This document shows, piece after piece, positions 26,988 to 38,089 of a DNA stretch of 64,000 bases (position 1 is its first letter; the number at the start of each line of letters is the position of its first letter). The notes under the pieces were generated by a model. The model made no database searches, had not been told where the DNA came from, and saw only the letters and a list, made by a program, of their open reading frames with translations. A program made the translations under genes and the position numbers. This DNA is from Chlorella sorokiniana (taxonomy: Eukaryota; Chlorophyta; Trebouxiophyceae; Chlorellales; Chlorellaceae), in assembly GCA_025917655.1 (NCBI GenBank), contig CP084619.1, positions 3,949,001 to 4,013,000 on the forward strand, read 5' to 3'.

Positions 26988-27425
26988 GGTCCCCTTGCTG
27001 GTCAAGCGGCCGTGAGACGGCAGCCGACGTTGTCAGGTGGCGCGACGCGCCGCCGCCCGGCGGCCCTTCTCGTGGAGGGCGGGAGCCCTCAGCGCGAGGC
27101 CTTACGGCACCCTGCGATACTCTGTGGGTGATCAGGCAGTTCGCCAGGGCTCAGTTTCTCAAACACGCCGATAGCACGCACCCAAGTCGTCACAACAGCG
27201 AAGTGCGAGTGCGAATGAGATCCTGATGCTTGCTGTTAATCTTGAAACTCGTGATCGTCCTTGAAAGGCCTCCTAGGTAAGCATTTTTGGTCTGACGTGG
27301 CGTGCGGAAGCTCGAAGCGAGCTTTGCCGGTGATTTGGGTGATTTTATGGATAGCTGCAATAACAGTCGATTTGACCCGGCATTCATATTGCCGTCCAAC
27401 GCCACATGTTCCCGATGGGTTAATA
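26988..27425. promoter_or_regulatory. Divergent promoter region between VPS13 and MnmG
   Basis: This 438-bp gap separates two start codons that point away from each other, so both promoters must lie here. It is clearly richer in A+T (especially 27180-27425) than the flanking genes. I see no TATA box at a standard distance and no open reading frame with known features. Confidence 0.6.
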
Positions 27426-30400
27426 ATGTGGCGGCGTGCCTTCAGCACGCTCACGCAGCTGAGCTGCGATGTGGTGGTCGTGGGAGGAGGGCATGCTGGG
27501 TGTGAAGCGGCTGCCGCCGCTGCACGGCGTGGCGCCGCCACGGTGCTCGTCACGCCGTCGCCTGCCGCCTCCATCGGCGAGATGAGCTGCAACCCCAGCA
27601 TCGGGGCCTCGCCAAGGGCACCCTGGTGCGAGAGGTGGACGCCCTGGATGGAATCATGGTAGGCTTGCGCTGCCGGCAGCCTTGCTGGTGCCCCGCACGC
27701 GCCACTGCAGGCGCTGCACATTGCCGCTATGCAGGCTGCAAGCTGGTTGGCGACATTTCGTCCTGCAAGGCCGCTTCTGCAGCATCGACACTCCCAGTTC
27801 CCAATCAAGCCGACGGGCTCCTTCCCCTCCCCTCCCGCCCATAGGGCCGCGCCGCCGACGCCGCCGGCATCCAGTTCCGCATGCTGAATGCCTCAAAGGG
27901 GCCGGCGGTGCGGGGGCCCCGCGCGCAGATGGACCGAGTGCTGTACAAGCGCGAGGTACAGCGCCTGCTGGCGGCGGTGCCGCGGCTGCAAGTCCACGAC
28001 GGCGCGGTGGTGGACCTCCTGGTGGAGCAGCGCCCCGCGGCGGCGACGGCGGGCCGGCGGTGGCAGGGGTGGTGCTGGCCGGCGGCGAGCGCATCCTCTG
28101 CCGCTCCGTGGTTATCACCACCGGCACCTTTTTGCGTGGGGTCGTCCACGTGGGCAGCCAGAGCCGCCCCGCCGGCAGGATCGCGTCCCTCATAGCGGCG
28201 CGCGAGGCGGCGCGGCCAGAGGCGGCGGCGGCGGCGGTACAGTCGGCCGAGATGACGGACCGAGCGGACGAGGTCGCAGCGGGCGCCGCCACCGCTCGCC
28301 CGCCGCTTCGCCGACCTTGGCTTCGCGCTGGGCCGCCTCAAGACGGGCACCCCTCCCCGCCTGGATGGTGAGCCCTGCCGGCTGTCCATGGCGGCTTTCT
28401 GGGGGCAAGCTGGGCGCAGCAGCTTGTCGCCTGCTTGAACCGGCTTTCGCCAGTTGCAATCAACATACGTTGTGCTGCCTTCCCGGGCCCAAAGCTGAGG
28501 AGATGCTGGCCTGAGCCCCTCCGCGCAGGCCGCACCATCGACTGGAGCGTGTGCGAGGTGCAGCCCGGCGACGACCCGCCCACCCCCTTCTCCTTCCTCC
28601 ACCTGCAGCAGCCGGGCTGGCGGCCGCCGGCGCGCCAGGTTCCCTGCCACGGCACCCGCACCACCGCCGCCAGCGAGGCGCTGGTGCTGGAATGCATGGC
28701 TGCGGGTGGGTGGGCCGCAGGGGCAGGCGGCAGGGTGGTGGTGGTGGCAGTGACAACTCTGTCGGCAGCGCAGCCCTTGGCTGTCGTTGGCTCGGCTCGG
28801 CTCCTCTGACCAGTCGCAGACTCCGATAGTGGCGCACCCCTTTTACTTCTTCTCCCCTCAAAGCCACGCACACACCACCAACCCTGGCGCAGGGCGCGGC
28901 GCTCGCTTTGGCGGCGGGCTGACGGTGGCGCAGGGCGGCTGCGTGGAGCCGCGCTACTGCCCCTCCCTGGAGACCAAGTTCAGGTGTGGAGCCCGTGCGT
29001 TTGTCTGTGTGTGTGTACTTCCGTGTAGAGAGAGAAAAGTAGAGGTGTGTGTGTGTGTGGCGGTTCGGGGGCGTTCTGGCGACGGGTTGCGGCCGTTCTG
29101 GAGGCCGCAAGGAGCGCGGGCTGCCCGTGGGCGGCGCATGGCTGCCTCCTTGGCTCAATGAGGGGAGGCTGGGAAGGAGGGCGTGCGCAGCGTCTGTGGG
29201 TCTCTCAGGGCTGCTGCGCAGCTGGGCACCTGTTTGGAGTGTGTGGTCCTTATGTCACGCCTACGCCTGAACCCGCCTGCCTGCCATCCCCCGCAGGCGC
29301 TTCCCGGGCGCAGCCACCACTGCTGGCTGGAGCCTGAGGGGCTGGGCAGCCACGTGGTGTACCCCAACGGCATCAGCAACAGCCTGGAGCCCGAGGACCA
29401 GCTGCGCCTGCTGGCCACCATCCCGGGTGGGCGCTCGGGGGAGTGGAGTACGGCAGAGCAGAAGCCAGCCGCTGAGTGGTGCTGCTTGCGCGTGGGGCCT
29501 CCGCGCTCCGCAAGAAACTGCCTCCCTGTCACTCTCCTGCGCTCTCACACCCATGCTGCCTTGTTACGTGTGCCCCTGCGTCCTTTGTTATGTTGTTCAA
29601 CCTTTCTGCCCCTTCCTGCCAATTGGCTCTGCTCCACTCCCGCATTGCGCCTGCCTGCCAACGTACAGCTCCTCCCCCACCTCGTTCCCCCTGTTCACAG
29701 GCCTGGAGCGCGCCCGCATGCTGGTGCCCGCCTATGCCGTTGAGTACGACTACGTCGACCCGCGGGAGCTGCTGCCGACGCTGGAGGCGCGGCGCCTGCG
29801 CGGGCTGTACCTGGCGGGCCAGATCAACGGCACCACCGGCTATGAGGAGGCGGCGGCGCAGGGGCTGGTGGCGGGGGCCAACGCTGCGGCGCCTGGTGCG
29901 CGCGCCGTGCTGCCAGGGCGGGGGGGAGGGCCTGGCGGACTGCCGAGGCTTAGGCCAAGAGCTAGCGGCCGGGCTGCCGCGGCAGTCCGCCCGCGCTGCC
30001 ACCTGCCTGGCCCCGCTGGCATGCAGGCTTGCGGGCTGCGCGCCTGTCGCTGGGCGCCTGGCCTGAAGCGTTGCCCTGCCCACCCTGCTTTCCGCCCCTG
30101 CAGGCGACCCGCTGCTGCTGTCCCGCGCCGACAGCTACGTCGGCGTGCTGATCGACGACCTGGTGGGGCGCGGTACCGCCGAACCGTACCGCATGCTGTC
30201 CGCCCGCGCCGAGTTCCGCCTGCGCCTGCGCCCGACACTGCCGACCTGCGGCTGACGGGGCGGGGGCCGCGGCGGGGCTGGTGGGCGGCGAGCGGCAGGC
30301 CGCGTTTGAGGAGCGGCGGCGCCAGGTCAGCGAGGCGGAGCGGGTCCTGGACGCGGTGCAGCTGTCCAGCTCAGCGTGGGCTCGCCACGGGTTCCAGGTG

Positions 30401-31001
30401 GCGCAGGACGGCACAGCGGTGAGCGCCGCCGCCATGCTGACCCGGCCGGGCGCCAGCCTGGGCGCGCTGGCGCAGGCGGCCCGCTCTGAGCGCGCGCCCG
30501 GCTGGCGCCAGCTGGCGGAGCTGGCCGCCGCCGCAGCGGGCGCCCTCCCGCCCGACCCTCCGTCGCCCGCCGCCGCGCACGCGGCTCTCGACGGCGAAGG
30601 CCTCTCCCGCGAGGCGGGGCGCCAGCCTGGCGTGCGTGCCTGCCCCCAGCGCCGTCGACACCGCCGTCTGGAACATGCACTACCGCCCTTACTTGGACCG
30701 GATGGAGGGGGAGGTGGCGGAGCTGCGGCGCAACGAGGCCCTGGCCATCCCCGCTGACCTGGACTATTCCAGGCTGCAGCTGTCGGCGGAGGACCGCGAA
30801 GCTGGCGGCGGCGCGCCCCGCCAGCCTGGCGGCGGCGCAGCGCATCCCGGGGTCACCCCCGCCGCCCTGCTGCTCCTGCTGCAGCACGTGCGGCGGCGGC
30901 AGCCGCGCCAGGGCGGCGGAAGCGCGCGGCCAAGCGGGGGGGCTCGGGCGGCGCAGGAGGCTCAAAGGGCCGCGGCCGAGGTGGTGGCCGTTGGCACCTG
31001 A
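27426..31001 (+). CDS. mnmG: tRNA uridine-5-carboxymethylaminomethyl modification enzyme, MnmG/GidA/MTO1 family
   Basis: MnmG binds FAD and, with the GTPase MnmE, modifies the wobble uridine (U34) of organellar tRNAs. The start at 27426 gives a short basic presequence ([13 protein letters not shown]), then the dinucleotide fold [87 protein letters not shown] and [15 protein letters not shown] followed by AEPYRM. A C-terminal [12 protein letters not shown] block ends the protein. Introns include 27659-27844, 28368-28528, 28706 to about 28887, 28984-29296, 29427-29700 and one ending at 30103. Conserved blocks switch frame at 27603-27606 (four G), near 28040, near 28290, at 29306-29308, at 30231-30233 and near 30800-30850, in most places as if one base were missing. 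Family is certain; mitochondrial rather than plastid targeting is a guess from the presequence. Confidence 0.93.
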
Positions 31002-31380
31002 CTTATCCACACCACACTCTTTTCTTATCCAATCCAAACACGTCTTTTCTGCTCCGTCGCCCCCTCGCTGCCTGCTCTGCTGCCTGTCTTCCACTTCTGT
31101 ACCACCCCTGACCTCCGTGTCCTGACCTCTGCAAGTGACAGTTCACAATGCGAGGCACGAGCAACAGCTGTGCGCAGGAAAGGTGCCCAGACGGCATGGC
31201 AGCGGCAGAATCGAACGACAGGCGAGGCCCCGCCAATGAGGCGCGCCCAAGGGGAATCCACAGAGCTTGGGAAAAGGGAGAGGGGTGTACAACCCAGCCT
31301 GCAACGCCAGGGCTGAGCGGCTGAAAACTTTGGAAGCAGGCGCCGAGGCTGCAAGCGCGGAGCCTGTGGGCCAGTAACGC
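31002..31380. other. Convergent gap between MnmG and NUMOD3 genes
   Basis: The two genes end tail to tail here, so this stretch should hold both 3' untranslated regions. I see no TGTAA on either strand close to the stops. A minus-strand frame stays open to 31143 and would extend the NUMOD3 protein if the upstream frame differs from the one chosen. Confidence 0.5.
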
Positions 31381-33525
31381 CTACTGCTGCCAAGGCAGGC
31401 CCTTGCGCAGGGGGACGGCGGCTGCCCCGGCAGCGGCAACCCTACATGGCCGTTTGCGTGGCCGTTCATATGGGCGGCGGCGCCAAGCGTCGCCGCGTGC
31501 TGCTGCTGGTCGGAGTGAGCGGTGCCGCCGCCCTGCCGCCCCTCCTCCCCCTGCTGCTCCTCCTGCTGCTGCTGCTGCTGCACCGCCTCCAGGCGCTGTT
31601 CCAGCTCCAGCTGGTGCTGGCTGCCAGTGGCGGCGGTTGCAGCCCCACTGTCCGGGCCCCCGCCTCCTCCAGGTGCTGCTGCAGCGGCTGCAGCGCCTCC
31701 TCCAGCGCCGCCAGCTGCTGGCGCAGCTTGGCGATGGCCGCTCCCGCCTTCTCCTCCGCCACCAGCGCCTGGCTGTAGCGCTCGGGGTCCTTGCCCTCAA
31801 ACTCAGCCTTCTGCAAGGGGGGCCAGGAGCAAAGGAGGGAACGGAGGAAGGCTGGGCTGAGGAAGCAGCCGGGAGCGGGATGTCAACGCAACACAGGCGC
31901 AGCTGGGGCCAACCCAGCGAGAACACCCGCGCATCGCCGCTGCAGGCAGGGGACGGAGCGGGCTGAGCGACTCACGACGAGCTGCAGCTTGGCCAGCACG
32001 CCCTCCGCCTGCGCCAGCTTGGCCCGCGCCTCCTCCACCTTCTTCATGTGGGCCAGCGCCAGCCGCAGCGTGTTGCGCTTCTGGGCAGGCTGCGCACCGG
32101 GAAACGGCAGGGCAGCAGAGACCGGCAGGGGCTCAGGGGCGCAGCCAGGGAACCTGGCCCCGGGGGAGGGGCCTGTCGGCGGCGGCCACCCAGCCCTGGC
32201 CAGGTAGTCGGCAGGCGCAGACGCAGCGCAGAGCGCGCCACGCCACGCGAGGCCAGCCACCACCCTGCAGACGCACCGTGCGCGACGCCGGGCGCGGCTC
32301 GCGTCGGCGGTTGGCCAGCCGCGTGATCTTGCCAACGATGCGGTCCCTGAAGAGCGGGTGCTCGTGGAACCCACGCGCCGCCACGTCCTCCCAGTCCTTC
32401 TTGAAGTACTGCCAGGCCAGGCCCGCCACCACATCCACCGCCCGCTCGTACTCCGCGCAGCGCTGCAGCACGGGGTCCCCGGACTCGCGCATCATTCCCA
32501 CAATCAGCTCCGCCTGCAGCAGGGAGGAAAGGCGGGAAGAGGGGCTACATGGGAGGCGTGCGGATAGGTATCGCTGGCCATGCTGTCCTGCCCAGGCCAC
32601 GGCGCGGTCACGTGGGCTGGAAAGAGCGGGTGCGCCAATGAAGGGCGGCGCTGTACGGAGGCGGGCAGCCCTGCCAGAGCCCGGGAGCAGATTGAAGGCT
32701 GCCGCACCTGGTGGTTGATGACCTCCCGCGCCGCCTCCGCCCGCCGCCGCAGCTTCACCCGGATCTTGGCCTGCACCCAGACGGCCAGTGCAAGTGGTTC
32801 AGGAAGGGGAGGGGTCGAGAAACGCAGCGGCCACAAACAAGAGCGCCTGAGAGGCCGCTGCGCAGCGGAAGCTGAGCGCCCCCTGGTGTCGCTCGCGCCA
32901 CCCCACCAGTCCCCACGCACAAGCCGTCGCCCGATCCCAGCCCCGCACCTTGGCCTCATCGCTGTGCGGCTCGCGCTTCTCGTTGGCCTGAGCCAGCCGC
33001 TGTTTGACCTCGGGGCGCTGCATGGCCTTGAGCGTGCCGGCCCGGATCCTGGCAATGGTCTCGGGGAGTGGCGCCGCCCCTTGTTCCACGGCGTGCGGCC
33101 CTTGTTGGCGGCGGAGATCTTCTGGCGGCGCTGTATCTCCACCTCGGTGGGCTCTTCCGCTGCATCAGCAGCCTGGGTGCCCCTGGACGGCACCTGCGCA
33201 GCCTGCTGCGCGGAGGCAGCGGGCAGCGGCGGCGACGCGCGCGCTGCACGAGCTGCAGGGGCGTCACCGGCGCGCGGCTCATCATGGTGCCAGGCGAGGC
33301 GCCCAGCGCGTGTGGCGTGGTGGCTGACTCGCTGTCTAGGCGACGTGCCAGCCGTGGCAGGGCCCAGCCTCCAGGGCTGCTGCTGCCGCTGCCGCCAGCG
33401 CGGCTGGCTATGCAGCGGGCTGCCGTGGGTTGCACAGAGACGGGCAGCGATGCATGCCTTCCCGAGGTGGACGCCAGCCCCGGACTGCGTGCGTGCCAGG
33501 CGGAGAGTTGGGTGCTGGCCGCCAT
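31381..33525 (-). CDS. NUMOD3-motif protein, probably plastid-targeted
   Basis: The ATG at 33525-33523 starts a long Ser/Ala/Arg-rich, acid-poor leader (MAASTQLSAWHARSPGLAST) typical of a plastid transit peptide. The next conserved stretch has RRQKISAANKGRTPWNKGRR, then HSPETIARIRAGTLKAMQRP. This is a NUMOD3 motif, a small DNA-binding unit best known from homing endonucleases. Then come a basic helix (KLRRRAEAAREVINHQ), a conserved helical part (AELIVGMMRESGDPVLQRCA, WQYFKKDWEDVAARGF) and two coiled-coil segments (KKVEEARAKLAQAEGVLAKL; AAIAKLRQQLAALEEALQPL). A Gln-rich tail follows. No GIY-YIG or HNH nuclease motif is visible. Frames switch near 33235, at the G run 33063-33066 and near 31655. 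The stop at 31381-31383 is the best-looking of two options. Molecular role unknown. Confidence 0.7.
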
Positions 33526-34014
33526 TGCTTTGCTGACGAGCACCCCAGCAGCCGTCGTGGTAGGCCCAGTCGCCCCAGCGGTGTGCGACCTCAGAAGCTT
33601 TTAGTTCACGCGCTGGGGCGCGTTCAACAGCGGTAGCGGGGCAAGCCGCCACTCAAAGGGAGTGGGGCAAGCCAAGTCGCCACAAACACCCCAAGCGAGG
33701 CCCTGGGAAGAGTTGTGCGAGATTCAAGCGCACAATGCACTGCCTGCTTACAAGCATGCATGCGCCGAGGCTCTCCGAGGCCGTTCCTTCTACCCCGTGC
33801 CCAGTTGGCAGCGCAAAAACGTCCGGCGGAGTTAGCGCTTCCGCACAGCGCACTCACTTTCACATCTTGTTTCATCATCAATCCCTGGTCTTATTGAGCA
33901 CACGGGCACTCGTTAAACCTTCCGCGCAAACTATCGTTCCCGCCACCCCCAAACCTTGCACCTCGGGACCGCAGCTTAGGACCAACGACCTCTCATCGCA
34001 ACAGGATCATCCCC
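33526..34014. promoter_or_regulatory. Divergent promoter region between NUMOD3 and USP genes
   Basis: A 489-bp gap lies between two outward-pointing start codons. It includes AT-richer sequence (33840-33960) just upstream of the stress-protein ATG. No coding feature or clear box motif is seen. Confidence 0.5.
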
Positions 34015-35377
34015 ATGGCTCCGCGAGTGTTGCTTCTAGCTGTGGACGACAGCGACGTGAGTCTCGGGTGTCGTTCTTGGGGTTGCTGCTTGGCAGACTC
34101 CGATTATGAAAATGGAGAGAGCGGGCATGGGTGCTGCGTCCAACAAGCAGGGTTTCCGACAGGGGTTGGGGCTTGTAGGCGGGGGCGACGTAGCTGCCGC
34201 TTTATAGCGCGCGTCGTGCGCCCCTGCCAACCACGTTTCCTGCCACGCCTCGATTGCAGAGCAGCGAGGAGGTGCTTGAATGGGCCATCAACAATGTGCA
34301 CAAGGAGGGGGATGAGGTGCGTAGGAATGCGCGCACCTAGGCACTGCTGTCCGCAGTGGGCTCTGCCGCTCCCACAGCTGTCCCCCTCACCCCGCCGCCC
34401 TCCGCCGCCGCCGCTCCCATTGCGCCCAGGTCCACCTGCTGCACATCATCCCGGTGCCCATGCCGGAGGTGATTGGCGGCATGGGCGCCATGGACAGCAT
34501 CGTCACGGTGGACCCCGACCCCCAGGCCGACCTCAAGCACGTGAGCGACGCCATGGCGGGGGTGATGGTGGTGGTGGAGAACAGGCCAGCTTGCCTTGCA
34601 CCCTTGCAGATGAGCTGTGCTTGCTGAGCTGGCGCTGCTGCGCCCCTGCCTGGCATCTGGCATCGGCTCGAGTGCTTTGCCAGCCCTGCGTGTGTCATGT
34701 CCTGTCGCCCGCAGATTGCTGATGCCAAGGAGTTCATGAAGCGCCGCTTTGTGACCAAGCTAGCCTCTCGCAGCATCTCCTACAAAGTGTGAGCGAGGCA
34801 CAGACCGTGAACGCGCTGGGTGCATGAGGTTGGGGCTTGCGGACTGCTTGATTCCCCCTCCGCTCCACCTCGGTAGCCCTCGCCAGCCATCCTCGGTTAC
34901 ACCCCTGCAGCTCTCCCTGAAGTTCTGCCTGCTCCTGCTGCTCCCCGCCACACCTGCAGCGAAATCGTGCACTTCCTCACCGACAACGACTCCATCGGCG
35001 AGGCCATCTGCAAGCGCGCCGAGGCGCTGAACGCGTCGGCGGTGGTCATGGCCAAGCACCAGCGCGGCGCCATCGCCGAGTTCTTCCTGGGCTCGGGTGG
35101 GTGGCTGCCGGGCCACCGCGCTGCCCCTGATGCTGGCTTGCAGTGCGCAGTTGAGGCGAGGTGCAGGGCTGTCAGCTTGCGCTCAGCCTGCTTCGTTGAA
35201 TGGGGCGGCATGCGGCTGGTCTGGCACCTCAGGCGCCGCGAGACGGATAGCGCACGGCTGCCTCACCTCCGCTGACTCTGGCTGCTGACCCTGGCCTGCC
35301 ACGCTCTCCCCCATGCCCCTTCAGTGACCAAGTACTGCACCCACCACTGCAAGCAGCCCCTCATCGTGCTCCACTGA
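34015..35377 (+). CDS. Universal stress protein A-like (UspA) domain protein
   Basis: Six exons join in frame: 34015-34056, 34260-34316, 34430-34540, 34715-34788, 34960-35096 and 35325-35377, all with GT-AG introns, giving a 157-residue single-domain protein. It begins MAPRVLLLAVDDSDSSEEVL, where the hydrophobic strand and acidic DDSDSSE are the UspA start. It goes on with VHLLHIIPVPMP, SIGEAICKRAEALNASAVVM, then AKHQRGAIAEFFLGSVTKYC and THHCKQPLIVLH. The block HQRGAIAEFFLGSVTKYC fits the ATP-binding G-2X-G-9X-G-S/T signature loosely: the first Gly is replaced (HQRG) and the GS pair is kept. Family members act in stress survival, often as soluble nucleotide-binding dimers. No transit peptide is seen, so the protein is probably cytosolic. 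This is the cleanest gene model in the window. Confidence 0.93.
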
Positions 35378-35569
35378 GGCACTTGAAAGCGTCAGCGTGC
35401 CACGCTTTTAGCTGCGCGTAGCCTGCACATCGGCCCCCTTTGGCTCGCGCCCTTTCCTCGCTTTTCCATCCACACACCCATGCCGCTCGAAACCGTGTTA
35501 CTTATGCAGCTGCCGTCTCCTGGCTCGCAAGTGAACAAATGCATACGCTATCTTGCATGACGGTTGGCT
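35378..35569. other. USP 3' flank
   Basis: Non-coding sequence after the stress-protein stop codon, with no TGTAA seen in it. It ends where homology to the 3' flank of the CobW gene begins. Confidence 0.5.
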
Positions 35570-36245
35570 CAGTAAGCAGCCCTGCTGCTGCAGCGCTGCA
35601 CCTTCCTCTTGCAATGATCCATGTATCCCGACAGCCAGTGAAGCGCTTGGTAAATACCCTGGCTGTTTACAAAAACACCTCTTTACAATACGCTGAACAT
35701 TCAGGCAGTTTTGCAGGGCTGGCAGCAGCCTACGCTGGCTGCATGCCTTCCCATCCCAGCGCTGCCGCCTGCCCGCTTCAAGCCGCTGGGGCGCCAGAGA
35801 CCAGGCATGCGCGGAAGCTGTCATTCAGCTCCTGCCGGTCAAGGTTGCGGCCGATGAAAACGAGACGGTTGACGCGTTTCTCGCCCGGGGCCCTGCAGCA
35901 GCGCCGGTGGCAGGCGCTGAGTTGTCAAACAGGCGTCTGTCCCCCTCTCAGGACAAGCCCCACCAGAGTGAGCACAGCGTTGCCCTGCCCAACCAAATGC
36001 TCACCAGGGGCGGCCTGCACCCTCAGAAGAGGAGGAGAAGTCAAGCAGCATGTGCACGCCCTGGAACACATGCCTGCAGCGGCGGGAGCACAAGAGGGAG
36101 TGGCGGGGCGCAACACATTTCAGAGGCACAGCTGTGCAGGGCAATTAGCAAGCCCAGGCTGCTGCTTGTAAACCCATGCAAGGAAGGCGAGGCACCTGGC
36201 GGCGACGCGCTCGTCCTCCAGAGCCCTCAAAGCAGGCAGAACAGG
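35570..36245 (-). pseudogene. Degenerate direct copy of the CobW gene 3' end
   Basis: This segment repeats, in the same orientation, the last exons and 3' flank of the CobW gene at about 39490-40145. A run of about 185 bp (from about 35788) looks identical, including the end of the last exon ([18 protein letters not shown]; stop at 35780-35778). Similarity then falls off, and the block corresponding to [11 protein letters not shown] carries an in-frame stop. The GTPase domain is absent, so the copy cannot make a CobW protein. It also keeps TTACA signals (minus-strand TGTAA) at 35667 and 35683. The mix of identical and diverged stretches suggests either a fairly recent duplication with uneven decay or gene conversion with the intact gene. 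Confidence 0.85.
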
Positions 36246-36301
36246 AGAAAGGCTGACAATCTGCTGCAGCAGTGCACACAGTTGAGTCCCCCTGCGCGTA
36301 C

Positions 36302-36756
36302 CTGCGCTGCCACCTGCTCCTGACCAGCAGGCACTGCCGGGCAGCGGCGCTGCCAGAATGGCGTGTGCTTCCGCGGGCGGGGTGGGGATGTCATGCATGA
36401 GGGCCGCCAGCAGGGCTTGCACCTGCTCCCATCGCTTATCCCCGTCGCGTTGTCAGCCAGGCGCTTGCCCTCTGCAGCAGCGCATGCTCCCAGACCTTTG
36501 CCCTGAGAAAGGCACTGGGACTGCAAACGCAGTCATGAACAGTGCCTCTTTCAGAGTGGGGGCCTGGGAGGATGCACTCTTGCAGGAGGGCAAGCGCCTG
36601 GCTGACAACGCGAAGGTAGACGAGCGCTGGGAGCAGGTGCAAGCCCTGCTGACATCCTTCATGAATGGCGCGCGCACCCCGCCCGCCGAGGCGCCCGCCA
36701 TACTGGCAGCGCCGCTGCCGGCAGTGCCCGCTGGTCAGGTCCAGGTGGCAGCGCAG
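36302..36756. repeat. Long inverted repeat IR-A, arms about 193 bp, loop 69 bp
   Basis: The left arm 36302-36493 is the imperfect reverse complement of the right arm 36563-36756, at an estimated 80% or better by eye. Read outward, each arm looks like an exon: it codes for WEQVQALL, then TPPAEA and AILAAPLP, and ends CAG followed by GT (GTGAGC at 36757 on plus; GTACGC on minus). The encoded protein is not recognised. A transcript through the locus would fold into a long hairpin. Confidence 0.85.
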
Positions 36757-37087
36757 GTGAGCGCATGCTGGGAAGGCCGTCTTCAGTTCGTGTGCGAAGG
36801 AGGCCAGGCAGCAGGAAGGCACTGCGCTTAAAAGCGGTGCAACAGGGTCAGTCCTGAGAGCAGAGATGACGAAGGAAATTGATCACTGCAGGCAAGTTGG
36901 GCATGCCCACGGTCAAAGTAGGCCAGAAAGGGAAGTTGCTCTGCCTGCAGAGAGAGCGGCAAGGGAGGTGATCAACGAATCGCAAAGGATCTTACTCCTC
37001 GCTGAGTGCAGGACGAGCGCAGGACAGCTAGATGACAGCCCAGCATAGAACAGGCACGGCAAGCAGAGGACGCACAAAAGCACGGCC
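36757..37087. other. No recognisable gene
   Basis: The sequence between two inverted repeats has only short open frames without known motifs. I see no tRNA, transposase or coding domain here. Confidence 0.4.
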
Positions 37088-37239
37088 ACACTGACTCAAT
37101 GGATGTCGACCACTGCATCGAGCGTGCCTGCCAGAGGGGAGGTGGCGACGAGGTGCAGCTCCAAACGTGCTGCACCACGGCGCCATCTCCCTGCTGGCCG
37201 GAATGCTCGATGTGATGCCGGACATCCATAGAGTTCACG
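37088..37239. repeat. Inverted repeat IR-B, arms about 72 bp, loop 9 nt
   Basis: The arm 37088-37159 pairs with 37169-37239. Matching blocks include ATGGATGTC against GACATCCAT, GCATCGAGC against GCTCGATGT and GGTGCAGC against GCTGCACC. With a 9-nt loop it would form a compact, imperfect hairpin of about 150 nt, within the size range of plant and algal microRNA precursors. Confidence 0.8.
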
Positions 37240-38089
37240 TCGATGTCCTGCACGGCCCCCGACCCCTGCGGCAACTTGTCGGCCGGGCTGGTCAGGGACC
37301 CCCTGTCCCTCCAAGAACTCTGTTACGTGCAGAGATCCAGCCACGCTCATCAGCGCGGCGCTGCTGTCAACCTACATGGTGGGGCAGGCTCTGATAGAGT
37401 TTGCTGCCGGGGGGCACGCATGACAACACTCCCTTTCCGCTCAGCGCACCTGCACTGCTTGGCAAGGTGGTGGTGTTAGGACGCGGGGTGGGCTGATAGG
37501 AGGGATACAGGGGGATACAATATGTTGACAAGGAAATTGTCTGCTCACACGTGGAGGGTCCAAGCATAGTTGTGCACAATGGTAACCTGTGTGCACCGCG
37601 TCTTTCCACGATGCCATGGCAACAGGTTGCCAACAGGCTAGACAAGGCCCACCGCCCCCACACAGACACCTACCTCCTCGCTGCTGCCTGCTCCGCAAGC
37701 GCCGACCCACCCTGGCAAGCGCCCCCTCCTCACAGGCTACGCTCCAGACCACGCCTGCAAGTTGGCAGGGTGGCGGGATGACACAACATAAACCAAAGGG
37801 GGCAGTTGTCGGTAGGTGGCTGAGAACTAAACACCCAACACCGAGGAGCACGCGAGGGCCCACCGCGCATCGGTGGCAGGATGGTGCTGGCCTCGTCACT
37901 GGTGATGCAGCAAGGAGAGTTGGTGCTGCTGGCTTCCCGTCCATCTTCGCAGACGGAGAAGGTGACAAGGTCTGGCAGTGGGACAGGGGATGATCAACTT
38001 GTGAGCGTCGTGATGTGCACAAGGAAGCGGCAGCTCGACAAAGACAGACAAGTACATGGCATCAACTGAAGACTGTTGCATGCAAGGCA
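37240..38089. other. Gene-poor stretch between inverted repeats
   Basis: There are short open frames on both strands, none with a recognised domain. One plus-strand frame ends in a small hydrophobic run (ISAALLSTYMVGQALIEFAA, stop near 37424) that could be a remnant of a lost exon. I cannot support a gene here. Confidence 0.4.

Noticed and set aside
27426-31001. MnmG as a pseudogene because of its many frame breaks
   Set aside because: All catalytic and binding blocks are well kept, splice sites are good, and the same one-base losses occur in unrelated neighbouring genes.
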